From an uncultured Campylobacter sp. (GTDB lineage Bacteria > Campylobacterota > Campylobacteria > Campylobacterales > Campylobacteraceae): a DNA stretch of 35,177 nt. The stretch lies in contig NZ_CALHGM010000011.1 in the NCBI RefSeq assembly GCF_938030145.1, positions 1 to 35,177 on the forward strand, read 5' to 3'. The notes under the pieces are model-generated. The model saw only the letters and a list, made by a program, of their open reading frames with translations, ran no database searches and had not been told where the DNA came from. The translations under genes were made by a program, and so were the position numbers. This document shows positions 16,864 through 24,165 of this stretch, in pieces; positions within the stretch are counted from its first letter, which is position 1; each line of letters starts with the position of its first letter.

Positions 16864-17553
16864 TTACGCCTCGCGCATCTCCTCTGCTAGGCGCTTTTTG
16901 TAGGTACGCTTGAAATAAAACGCCCAAATTAGCGGAAATATTATCTCCAGCCCTTTCCAGAAAATAAACGGAAAATCAAAATAGGTAGTATACCTATGCC
17001 CAATCCCAAAACCCATCAAAACTGCATAGTAGGCAGCCACATAGCTTATCACGAAGATAACGCCCCAAATTAGTACTTCGGAGCCAGTCGTAACAATCCA
17101 TATCGCAATCAAATATATGAAAGTGCTTGCTAGCGCGGTCGGAAAAAACCAATTCAGAACGCCCAATTTTTGGTGATTTATATCCGCGCCAAGATAACCC
17201 ACCACGCATGCGATGATGCACAGAGCGCATAAGATAGCGCGCAGCACGGCTAAATATCGCAGTCCGCGAGGCTGTATCACGCCTTCGTAGCCGCTGTTTT
17301 CGCAGCCGCCGCTTTGCCTGTTTTTGCCGCCGCGCCCCGCGACATAGACAAGATGCGCGCCTAACCCTACGAAGCAGGCGCATTGAATAAAGTCCATAAA
17401 TATGAAACTACCGAGTGCATCACTTTCGCCTACATTGCCTATTAACCTAGGCCACGAAAATTTTACTATACAAAACGTCGCCGCGAGTAAAATCGGATGC
17501 AGTGCGAGCCTGCCGCTTCGCAAATCGAAGAGTAAATTTTTAAAATATCTCAT
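16864..17553 (-). CDS. Multi-pass membrane protein of unknown function
   Basis: A 229-residue protein with about six hydrophobic segments: roughly 18-35, 48-70, 100-121, 132-155, 157-180 and 193-212. A polar loop at about 74-95 is rich in Gly, Asn and Arg, and the C-terminus is basic (FKRTYKKRLAEEMREA). I recognise no family. It is the only gene between the two direct copies of the structured repeat, and both neighbours are transcribed away from it or lie beyond the repeats, so it behaves like a single-gene insert. GGGGAA precedes the ATG. Cys, Gly and aromatic residues are common, suggesting an integral membrane protein rather than a transporter of known class. Confidence 0.7.
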   Translation of the reverse strand: MRYFKNLLFDLRSGRLALHPILLAATFCIVKFSWPRLIGNVGESDALGSFIFMDFIQCACFVGLGAHLVYVAGRGGKNRQSGGCENSGYEGVIQPRGLRYLAVLRAILCALCIIACVVGYLGADINHQKLGVLNWFFPTALASTFIYLIAIWIVTTGSEVLIWGVIFVISYVAAYYAVLMGFGIGHRYTTYFDFPFIFWKGLEIIFPLIWAFYFKRTYKKRLAEEMREA

Positions 17554-18247
17554 GCTTTCCCCTTAAAATTCTGCGGAATTCTAAAATCCCGAAAGAACTC
17601 CGCGCATGGTCTGCGAATAGAAATTTATAATTCCCCAATGCGAAATTTTACTACTAAATTTAGAATTTTGCAGCGAGGAATTTTAAAATCAAAGTATGTA
17701 ACGCAAGCCGTTAAATGAAAATGCTCGGACGCAGTCCGTATCGCTAGCGTCGTAGGGGACGGGTGGGGTTTGTGGGCGAGCAGAGCAATGCGGTGCTACG
17801 GAGGCGGCGTCTTGCGAGAAGTATGACCTCGTAATCGGAGCCCCTTCTCGCCCCAAGAGAAACAGAAATCACGACACAAATTTCGCAAGCCGTAAATTTG
17901 GGGATGAAATTTTATTTTGTAAGTTTCTATAAAATTTCATGGATATAGCTTAGCGTCTGGGTTGCATTATGCGCGATATTCGTAAGGGGGCAGCGCTCGG
18001 AGTTAGCGGGGCGCCCCCACGACTTTTTAAAATTTTGCCCCTACCCGCGCGACGCTAGTGATACGGACTGCGTCCGCGTTAAATTTAAATTACGGCTTTC
18101 GCCACATAAATTTGGGTTAAATTTATGCATTTTTTCAACGTCGTATTCTAAAGCTCCGATAAAATTTTAAAACAGAATTTTAAGAAAATTTAACGGCAAA
18201 ATTTTACTCGCTTCTCATGTTTTAAGGTGTGGTTCGGAGCTGAAATT
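17554..18247. other. Intergenic region holding repeat copy B
   Basis: A 694-bp gap between the start of the membrane-protein gene and the end of ciaB. About half is repeat copy B (17726-18086). The flanks are A/T-rich spacer with AAATTTTA-type words. An 8-base inverted repeat (AGCTCCGA 18152-18159, TCGGAGCT 18234-18241) lies just after the ciaB stop. No gene seen. Confidence 0.6.
17726..18086 (+). repeat. Structured repeat, copy B (about 361 bp) with 27-bp terminal inverted repeats
   Basis: The terminal arms at 17726-17752 and 18050-18076 are inverted copies with a single mismatch; each begins with the hairpin CGGAC-GCA-GTCCG. After a 6-base gap in one arm, TAGGGG extends the pairing. The right edge continues into CGTTAAATTT (18077-18086), the same motif as at both edges of copy A. 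The core at 17746-17864 matches copy A. A G-rich internal stem GGGGGC / GCCCCC (17986-17991, 18013-18018) corresponds in position to the copy A hairpin. No ORF is present. It fits a MITE-like element or a structured RNA with closed ends. Confidence 0.8.
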
Positions 18248-20059
18248 TTAAAGCCACTTTGCTCGTTCATTGCTAGGATCCGTTTCGTTGCCGATCGCTT
18301 CGTAGTGCGAGTAGTAAAACTCCACAAACTCCCGCACCTGCGCCTCGCGCGGCAGATACACGCCGCCGCTAAGCTCCGCAAATCGCGATAAAAATTCCGC
18401 CGCGTCCTTTTTGTCGCAATAAAGCCGTGCCAGCTCCTCGTAGTTTTGCAAGCACGCGACCTTGAAGCTCTCATAGCCTGCGCGGTCAAATTTAACCGCC
18501 AACCGCATGCCGTCAAATTTCAAAACGCCCGATGCGAAAAGCAAGCTCAGATGTATCAGAGCCTCGCAATAGTAGGGCTTGAGCTCCTCCACCCGCTGCC
18601 ACGCGATGAGTCCCACGGCGCGGCGGATCAGCTCGTCCAGCACCGGCAGGCAAAACTCCTCCTCCTCGTGGAAAAAGAAGTTCACGAGCCCGCCCGTAGT
18701 CGCCTTGTACTCCTCGATGAGCTTGAAAAGCCCCGAGCGGTTCATGCGCGCCTCGGTGTCAGCGTCGATGAAAAATATATGCCCGAACTCGTGTCCGATC
18801 GTCGATATTTCGTAGACGCGGCGCCAAATTTGCGGTTTTTTAAATAAAATTTCGCGCCCGAAATTTAGATAATCGAGGTCGAAAATTTCGCTGCTTAGCC
18901 GCATAAAAGGTCTAGCCTTGGCGCTTTCATAGACGAAATTTACGAAGGCGAAAATTTTCTTGCCGCAGTTGGTGCTTACGAACTCGTCATTGGGTACGAC
19001 CTGCGCCGAAAAGAGCCCGTTAAGATCGGCTCCGTAGTAGATCAGCGGCGCGCAGACATAAAGCTGGGTTTTGGCGATGTTTGAAAGCACCAGCGAGTGC
19101 ATGACGGCGTTGTTCGCGCCGATTTTTTCATACGCACGCTCAAAGCTCTCGCTTACGCGCGCTTTAAATTCCTCCGCGCTAAACTCATACGCGCCTGCAA
19201 GCCTGACGTCCCATTCCAGCGCGACTGCGTGCGTGTAGGCATCCTCATAGTACTCAAGCGGATGACCGATCTGAAGCGGCGTTTTTATATCCATCCACGC
19301 GATCTCCGCATCCCGCCACGTGCCGATCACCGCGCTGGCGTCTTTCTCGCAAAAGGCCTGTTTGAGCTTGCCTAGATACGCGATGTAGGCTAGCTCGCTC
19401 TCATCTTCGGCAAGCGTCACCAGGCGCTCCAAAAGATCGCTAAATTCGCTCTGTAGCTTCGCCGTCTCATTTGCAAATGCCACGGCGTAGGGCACCATTT
19501 GGGATTTGCCCTCGTGCACTATCGCGCCGTAGCAGCGCTCGCAGACCTCGCCGTGAGGCGTGCGCATAAACAGCCCCTCTTGCAGCAAAAATTCCTTCGC
19601 TTGCGCAAGCGAGCTAAATTCCTTTTGCAAGCGCTTGTTCGTGCCTTCGATGATTAGGGCTTGCCAGCTTTTTTGCATATCGCTTAACACGAGCCCGATG
19701 CGGTGCACGCCTTTTAAAAGCTCCAGATAAAATGGCTGCAAAATCCCCTGCGCGCCGGCTTCGGCGATGAGCGCTGCGTGCATACTCTCGTGTATTTCGC
19801 GCGTGAAATCATACATTTTGCTCTTTAGCTCGCGCTGCCGCGCCTCATCGTAGCCTAAGCGGCGAAATTCTTGCAGTAGCGGATCCTCTTTGAGATCAAC
19901 TATGCGGCGTAGTACGGCTATTCGCGCAGTATCGCTAGGCCCAAAGCCGCAGATCTCCAGCCCACGCGCGATCAGCTCGGCGTGCGGCTCGTCGTAGAGG
20001 GCGTTTAGCTGCGCTTTAGCAGTCGCCGCCATCTCGCTAAGTTTTGCAAAATCGTTCAT
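18248..20059 (-). CDS. ciaB: CiaB family protein with HEFGH metallopeptidase-like motif
   Basis: A 603-residue protein matching Campylobacter CiaB in length and neighbourhood; in C. jejuni ciaB also lies divergent to a YciA-like thioesterase gene (Cj0914c/Cj0915, from memory). It has no signal peptide or membrane helix. Visible motifs are HEFGH (H423-H427) and E449-E450 in LIEEYKA 26-27 residues later. This is the spacing of a gluzincin zinc site (HExxH plus a downstream Glu), seen in M3 peptidases. A CERC pair lies near residue 178. CiaB was described as an invasion antigen secreted through the flagellar system; here flagellar genes seem reduced, and the motif suggests an enzyme. Family is confident, catalysis is inferred. 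Confidence 0.82.
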   Translation of the reverse strand: MNDFAKLSEMAATAKAQLNALYDEPHAELIARGLEICGFGPSDTARIAVLRRIVDLKEDPLLQEFRRLGYDEARQRELKSKMYDFTREIHESMHAALIAEAGAQGILQPFYLELLKGVHRIGLVLSDMQKSWQALIIEGTNKRLQKEFSSLAQAKEFLLQEGLFMRTPHGEVCERCYGAIVHEGKSQMVPYAVAFANETAKLQSEFSDLLERLVTLAEDESELAYIAYLGKLKQAFCEKDASAVIGTWRDAEIAWMDIKTPLQIGHPLEYYEDAYTHAVALEWDVRLAGAYEFSAEEFKARVSESFERAYEKIGANNAVMHSLVLSNIAKTQLYVCAPLIYYGADLNGLFSAQVVPNDEFVSTNCGKKIFAFVNFVYESAKARPFMRLSSEIFDLDYLNFGREILFKKPQIWRRVYEISTIGHEFGHIFFIDADTEARMNRSGLFKLIEEYKATTGGLVNFFFHEEEEFCLPVLDELIRRAVGLIAWQRVEELKPYYCEALIHLSLLFASGVLKFDGMRLAVKFDRAGYESFKVACLQNYEELARLYCDKKDAAEFLSRFAELSGGVYLPREAQVREFVEFYYSHYEAIGNETDPSNERAKWL

Positions 20060-20210
20060 CGCGTATCCTTTTTGCCGTTTTTATCGTCTTTTTGCGAGCA
20101 GAATGTGTCTGCTTTGAGAGCAAAATTCTATCCTCGCATCCGCTTAAAATTTTAAAATTTCGACATAGATTTTTGTCGATTGTATCGAAAAAGTGTTAAA
20201 TTTGCGCGGT

Positions 20211-20216
20211 TAAAAT
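20211..20216 (+). promoter_or_regulatory. Candidate -10 (TAAAAT) for the thioesterase gene
   Basis: TAAAAT lies 29 bases before the ATG at 20245. The 185-bp gap to divergent ciaB must hold promoters for both. Confidence 0.45.
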
Positions 20217-20244
20217 GCGAGATTTTTAAATTTAAGGAGTAAAA

Positions 20245-20664
20245 ATGAGCGATTTAAACTTAGACGATTTCGGCGAGCCGCGCATCAAGGTCGTAGCGCT
20301 GCCTAAGGATACGAATAGCTCGGGCAATATTTTCGGCGGCTGGATACTTAGCCAGATCGATTTAGCGGGCGCGACGGCGGCGCGCGAGATAGCGCCCGAG
20401 CGGGTCGTGACGATCTCGATGCAGGAGGTAACTTTCAAGCAGCCCGTATTTATCGGCGATGTCATCAGCTGCTACGCAAAAGTCCTAAGCGTGGGAAATA
20501 CCTCTATCCGCGTGCAGATCGAGGTCGCAGCGCTGCGGCTGGGCGAGGATGGATTTCGCGAGTGTCTGCACGTAACCAGCGCGATCGCAACCTACGTAAG
20601 CGTGACCAAATCAGGTCAGAAAAAGCCGATCAGCGCAGAGATCAAGCGGCTGCACGGATTTTAA
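20245..20664 (+). CDS. YciA-like acyl-CoA thioesterase (hotdog fold)
   Basis: A 139-residue single-hotdog thioesterase that hydrolyses acyl-CoA in the cytosol. The helix motif NIFGGWILSQIDLAGA carries the likely catalytic Asp (D39), followed by RVVTISMQEVTFKQPVFIGDVISCYAKV as in E. coli and Haemophilus YciA. The length is normal. AAGGAG precedes the ATG. It is transcribed away from ciaB, as in C. jejuni, and a sequence of hairpin and 8-bp tandem repeats follows. The substrate range of this family is wide, so physiological substrate is open. Confidence 0.88.
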   Translation: MSDLNLDDFGEPRIKVVALPKDTNSSGNIFGGWILSQIDLAGATAAREIAPERVVTISMQEVTFKQPVFIGDVISCYAKVLSVGNTSIRVQIEVAALRLGEDGFRECLHVTSAIATYVSVTKSGQKKPISAEIKRLHGF

Positions 20665-20830
20665 AATTTCTCAGACTTTAGTTTCGGCTCAAGGAATTTT
20701 AGCGTCAAGCTTATAACGCGAAAATTCTTATGCGGGATTAGCTTAGTGCACAGAATTTACTGCATAAAATTTTATAATTTCAAGCGTGGAATTTTGCTAT
20801 GCAGTATTTTGGTGGAAAACCTCGCAGACA

Positions 20831-20862
20831 GAATTTTAGAATTTTAGAATTTTAGAATTTTG
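20831..20862. repeat. Four tandem copies of an 8-base unit GAATTTTA
   Basis: GAATTTTA repeats three times exactly from 20831 and a fourth time as GAATTTTG, ending at 20862. The array is intergenic and abuts the hairpin starting at 20860. Confidence 0.85.
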
Positions 20863-20901
20863 CGGCGCGCAGATTAATAAACAAATTAAAACGCGCCGCA
20901 A
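20860..20901. terminator. 10-bp inverted repeat between converging genes
   Basis: TTGCGGCGCG (20860-20869) and CGCGCCGCAA (20892-20901) pair perfectly around a 22-base A/T-rich loop. It lies between the thioesterase gene and the converging 67-residue gene. There is no T run on either side, so its terminator role is uncertain. Confidence 0.4.
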
Positions 20902-20917
20902 CAAGTGGTGCTAGCAG

Positions 20918-21121
20918 CTAGTTTGCAGCGTCTTGAAGCTCTTCTTCGATCTCGGAGTTGCTTTTTACGACCATGCCCGAGCCGTGGATGACGCTAGGCA
21001 TGCAGGATGTGCAGATATGCACCGTCTCGCCGTTTTTATGCGCCTTGATAAAGACCGCATTTTCATCATCGCTACTTTTTAGCGAACAAATATTGCAAAT
21101 GTAAATATCGCCTGATTTCAT
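20918..21121 (-). CDS. Small zinc-ribbon-like protein
   Basis: A 67-residue protein with two CXXC pairs, CNIC (about 9-12) and CTSC (about 36-39), spaced like a treble-clef or zinc-ribbon site, then an acidic C-terminus (EIEEELQDAAN). AAAGGA precedes the ATG at a normal distance. The even spacing of the Cys pairs and clean ribosome site argue for a real gene. I recognise no named family. It is followed downstream by the 10-bp inverted repeat and preceded by the EI24 gene on the same strand across a gap of 73 bases, so it may have its own promoter. Confidence 0.65.
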   Translation of the reverse strand: MKSGDIYICNICSLKSSDDENAVFIKAHKNGETVHICTSCMPSVIHGSGMVVKSNSEIEEELQDAAN

Positions 21122-21194
21122 AGAAATCCTTTCTTAAAAAATTTCGCACTATTTTATAAAAATTTCAAAATTTTTCATTGATTTTAGTTAATCT

Positions 21195-21935
21195 TTAGCG
21201 ATTTTTATTGCGGGCGCTTTCGTCTATCAGCACTACGTGCGTCAAAAAGATGATGAAAAATAGCTGGAAAAATAATCCTACCAGCGGGATCAAACATAGC
21301 AGATAAAAAATAAAAGCACTTAGGGCAAATTTATATCCGCCACCCATTTTATAGCAGCGCTCGAAGCTTTTCGCGCTTAACGCGTTTGAAGCGACGTCGA
21401 TTAGAACCAGCTTGTAATAGATATAAAAAAACGGCACGTTTATGATAAATAAATTTATCACCGGCACGAACAAAAGCACCGAACAGATAAATAAAATCGC
21501 TAAAAATTTTAAAATTTCAACGCTCATCAGCTTTAGCACTCGCGCCGTGCTCGCTTCGTTCGCGCGGCTTAGGTGGTAGTGGCGCGCGTTGATCTCTTTA
21601 GTGACTGCGGGCGTCAGAAAGGCCGCGATGATAAGCGCGCAAAACACGCTAAGCATCAGCACCGCAAAGCTGGCAAATACCGAAAAAATCGCGCCGATAA
21701 TCCACTTCGTAGCAGCAAAGCTTAGAATTTTTGCAATTACCGGGAAGCGCTGCTCGTCCAAGAAGCTAAAATCGCCGCTTTGCGCGCCCTGTGAAAGCGC
21801 GTCAAAAAGCTCTTTGCCGCCGAAAAATGCGAGCGTACCTAAGATTATGAGCGAGCACACAAGTGGTAGTAGGGAGAGCAGAATGAACTTGCGCGTAAAA
21901 AAATCCTGCTTTGCCAAATTAAAAATTCTACCCAT
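21195..21935 (-). CDS. EI24 domain membrane protein
   Basis: A 246-residue integral membrane protein of the EI24/CysZ-like family. Hydrophobic stretches lie at about 18-42, 74-108, 140-182 and 210-235. The start MGRIFNLAKQDFF, the FLTPAVTKEINARHY segment and the C-terminal GLFFQLFFIIFLTHVVLIDES are typical of epsilonproteobacterial EI24 proteins. CysZ of the same family is a sulfate permease, but most members are uncharacterised and nothing here points to sulfate. A TAAAAT box (21955-21960 on the minus strand) lies just upstream of the start, and AGGAG is the ribosome site. Confidence 0.78.
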   Translation of the reverse strand: MGRIFNLAKQDFFTRKFILLSLLPLVCSLIILGTLAFFGGKELFDALSQGAQSGDFSFLDEQRFPVIAKILSFAATKWIIGAIFSVFASFAVLMLSVFCALIIAAFLTPAVTKEINARHYHLSRANEASTARVLKLMSVEILKFLAILFICSVLLFVPVINLFIINVPFFYIYYKLVLIDVASNALSAKSFERCYKMGGGYKFALSAFIFYLLCLIPLVGLFFQLFFIIFLTHVVLIDESARNKNR

Positions 21936-22355
21936 GTATGCTCCTATTTGCGTTATTTTAGCGACTTTTGCGACGGAATTTGAGCTGAGTTTATTTTAAC
22001 TGCCGCACGAAACGTGCCTCATCAATCCGCTCGCTTGGCTCATTCGCTTGCTTTAGCCGGCTTATTTCGCATTATAATATGAAATTTATGCTTTGATCGC
22101 TTGCCTGCGTTTAATCTACTCATTTATAGTGCGTAAAGGGAGACCGCATCCTAGCTTAGTTTTACCTGTTGCGAATATTTATTTGCTTGCTGCGCAGAAT
22201 TTTGCCACTTGTATGCAAGCAAAGCATTGCGTAAAATTTCAGGTACAAAACTGCAGAATTTCAAATCAAAGCCCTTTTTTAAAATTTGCCTGCCGAAATT
22301 TTATAGGTGGAATTTTAAAATTTTAAAGATAAATTTCGCAAGCAAACCCACGACT
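21936..22355. other. Intergenic region between the EI24 and dUTPase genes
   Basis: 420 bp with no convincing gene. It holds the minus-strand -10 for EI24 (21955-21960), a hairpin GCACG-AAA-CGTGC (22005-22017) after TTTTAAC, and an isolated TATAAT (22073-22078) on the plus strand without an ORF behind it. Readings of 71-77 codons on the plus strand lack ribosome sites and reflect A/T-rich spacer. Confidence 0.55.
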
Positions 22356-23045
22356 TCATTTCGTCGCGTCGTAGATCTTTTGCAATTGCTCGTAAATTTC
22401 GTTTGCGCTTACTGCGCCTTTTGATAACACCTCGATTAGCACCTCGTTATCTTCAAGGTTTCCCCAGATTTTGCGGTAGCTTCCCTCTTTGTAGCCGTTA
22501 TTTTGGCGGAATTTATTCAGCACGTTTTTGCCGATATATTTGGCAAAAAGTATTTCTAAGCTCACTCCGCATTTAATCGCGACGCGAAAAAAATCGGTCA
22601 GTAGCTCGCCGATTTGTAGCTCAAAGCCGCTCGTTTCGTGGATTATAAGCTCGATGTCGTTTACGATTTCGTAGATGCTGTATTCGCGCACGTCGTAGGC
22701 GTAGGAGCTAAACTCAGCAAACCCGCTTACTGCCGTGACGTCGCTTACGATGTGATCGATGTTTTTGCTGCCGTAGTATTGCTCTAGAATATAGCTCATT
22801 ACGAAGTGCCAAATATCAACGATCTCGATGACGATATTATTCACGTCCGGCGCTGCAGAGATATTTTTCCAATGCTTCCACGCAAAGCTATCGATGAGCT
22901 CTGCGCATTCCATGTAAATGCAGCGCTTCCAGTTGATAAGTTTGCCGTTTTTTGTATAGCCGTCCTCCCAGCCCACGCCATTTGTTTCGTCGTTTAGGGC
23001 TTGCTGCATCAAAAACATCTCTTTTACTTTTTTATAATTTTCCAT
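22356..23045 (-). CDS. dut: Dimeric all-alpha dUTP diphosphatase
   Basis: A 229-residue dUTPase of the all-alpha MazG-related type, which hydrolyses dUTP to dUMP and keeps uracil out of DNA. The metal-binding acids are in place: E46 and E49 in YMECAELIDSFAWKHWK, and E74 and D77 in IEIVDIWHF. Length and acid positions match the C. jejuni enzyme, whose structure defined the family. A consensus TATAAT (minus strand, 23072-23077) and AGGAG lie before the start. It is divergent from the flavin-oxidase-like gene and has no operon partner. Confidence 0.93.
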   Translation of the reverse strand: MENYKKVKEMFLMQQALNDETNGVGWEDGYTKNGKLINWKRCIYMECAELIDSFAWKHWKNISAAPDVNNIVIEIVDIWHFVMSYILEQYYGSKNIDHIVSDVTAVSGFAEFSSYAYDVREYSIYEIVNDIELIIHETSGFELQIGELLTDFFRVAIKCGVSLEILFAKYIGKNVLNKFRQNNGYKEGSYRKIWGNLEDNEVLIEVLSKGAVSANEIYEQLQKIYDATK

Positions 23046-23071
23046 AAAAATTCTCCTAATTTTGGCTCGCG

Positions 23072-23077
23072 ATTATA
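23072..23077 (-). promoter_or_regulatory. -10 box (TATAAT) for dut
   Basis: A perfect TATAAT on the minus strand 27 bases before the dut ATG, back to back with the promoter of the divergent gene. Confidence 0.55.
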
Positions 23078-23098
23078 GCTAATAAAAGAAAATCATTG

Positions 23099-23104
23099 TA
23101 TAAT
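23099..23104 (+). promoter_or_regulatory. -10 box (TATAAT) for the flavin-oxidase-like gene
   Basis: TTG followed by TATAAT, 22 bases before the ATG at 23126. Its position shows that an upstream in-frame start at 23096 would lie inside the promoter, supporting 23126. Confidence 0.55.
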
Positions 23105-23125
23105 TTAGCAAAAAGGAGGCTTAAA

Positions 23126-23539
23126 ATGTGTGTCGCTCAGGATAAATTCGACGAGTTTTTAGGCAGGATGAAACTCCTATCTCTCGGAGTTTTGCGCAAT
23201 AATCTGCCATATTGCTGCAGTGCATTTTATGCCTACGATCCGCAAAATAAGGAGCTCATCATCGCAAGCGCGAGCGACTCCGAGCATATCAAAGCAGTCT
23301 TTGCCAACCGCGGAGTTGCGGCTACGGTCGCACTGGATACGAAATTTGTAGGCAGGATCAAAGGCGTGCAGATTTGCGGCCATATCCGTAGCGCGGATGA
23401 GCGCGAAACCTCGCTATATCTTAAGCGCTTCCCGTTTGCGCGCGCGATGGAGACCGATTTTTTTACAATCAGAATCGATTGGATGAAAATGACCGATAAT
23501 ACTCTAACTTTCGGCAAAAAACTAATTTGGGAACGCTAG
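23126..23539 (+). CDS. Pyridoxamine-phosphate-oxidase-like (split-barrel flavin) protein, YhbP-type
   Basis: A 137-residue split-barrel protein. The start at 23126 (MCVAQDKF) follows AAAAAGGAGG; the longer frame from 23096 starts inside the -10 box. Features include CCSAFYAYDPQNKELIIASASDSEHIKAVF-like strands followed by a VALDTKFVGRIKGVQICGHI barrel segment, as in YhbP and other PPOX-related proteins that bind FMN, F420 or heme. The final GKKLIWER is a common ending of YhbP-like proteins. No substrate can be assigned. It is a single gene with its own promoter. Confidence 0.72.
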   Translation: MCVAQDKFDEFLGRMKLLSLGVLRNNLPYCCSAFYAYDPQNKELIIASASDSEHIKAVFANRGVAATVALDTKFVGRIKGVQICGHIRSADERETSLYLKRFPFARAMETDFFTIRIDWMKMTDNTLTFGKKLIWER

Positions 23540-23849
23540 TTCGCTAAGAATACCATATATTTACTTTTACAAAATTTTAGACTTGCGAGGCTTAAATTTT
23601 ATCTAGTAAGATTTTGAAATTTGCATAAATTCTATTTTGTCGATTTTTTAAAGAATTTCACCATTAGATCCGCTTTAAAATTTCCGTTCGGTTGGTTTTT
23701 GGAATTTTACAGCATGGAATTTAGTGTAAAATTTCATCTTGCAAGCGGGGATTGTCACAAATTTTATTCCCTTAGAAGCGGAGCCTGCCACGTAGAATTT
23801 CTTTAAAATTCTAAAATTTAACTTTTCAAATTTAGCCTGACGCGCGAGC
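23540..23849. other. Intergenic region
   Basis: 310 bp between converging genes, A/T-rich with many AAATTT/AAATTC words. A 61-codon reading at 23621-23806 has no ribosome site and is Phe-rich, as expected for translated spacer. No terminator or other feature stands out. Confidence 0.55.
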
Positions 23850-24059
23850 TTAGCTCCGCCGCTTTCTGATTTCGCTTACTAGCCGCCCGCCGATCGCGTA
23901 GTCGTCAGTGGATATTTCATCTATCGTAACGACCGTGGTTTTCTCGCCCCTGCCTAGCACGGCTACGAGGGCGTCGGTGAGATTCTTGACGAGCCTTGCT
24001 TTTTGTTCGCGACTTAAGCCGCCGCGCTCTTTGGTGATTTTGACGTTTATATAGGGCAT
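23850..24059 (-). CDS. 4-oxalocrotonate tautomerase family protein
   Basis: A 69-residue tautomerase-superfamily protein. Met removal would leave Pro at the N-terminus (MPYINVKITKE), the catalytic base of the family. The LSREQKARLVKNLTDALVAVLG helix and VVTIDEISTDDYAIGG strand match the DmpI-like branch found in Helicobacter and Campylobacter. Its natural substrate in these organisms is unknown. GGAG precedes the ATG, and an ATTGTA (TACAAT on the minus strand, 24083-24088) gives a -10. It is divergent from luxS. Confidence 0.85.
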   Translation of the reverse strand: MPYINVKITKERGGLSREQKARLVKNLTDALVAVLGRGEKTTVVTIDEISTDDYAIGGRLVSEIRKRRS

Positions 24060-24082
24060 TAATTCTCCTTAAAATAAGCGTA

Positions 24083-24088
24083 ATTGTA
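24083..24088 (-). promoter_or_regulatory. Candidate -10 (TACAAT) for the tautomerase gene
   Basis: TACAAT on the minus strand, 24 bases before the start, inside the divergent gap shared with luxS. Confidence 0.45.
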
Positions 24089-24128
24089 GCTAAAATTTCG
24101 TCTGTGCGCCTAAAAGTGCGAAATTTTA

Positions 24129-24137
24129 TGTTAAAAT
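24129..24137 (+). promoter_or_regulatory. Extended -10 (TGTTAAAAT) for luxS
   Basis: TG-T-TAAAAT lies 29 bases before the luxS ATG; AAGGAG is the ribosome site. Confidence 0.5.
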
Positions 24138-24165
24138 CGCCGCGATCTGAATTTAAGGAGAAAAT

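Noticed and set aside
17711..18084. TTAAAT on both sides of repeat copy B as a target-site duplication
   Set aside because: The two copies lie at different distances from the inverted ends (9 and 2 bases), and the word is common in this DNA.
16454..18086. Integron-like attC sites around a gene cassette
   Set aside because: The repeats are far longer than attC sites, only one edge fits GTTRRRY, and no integrase or further cassettes are seen.
22093..22326. 77-codon plus-strand reading after an isolated TATAAT
   Set aside because: No ribosome site or domain, and the second half is translated AAATTT-type spacer.
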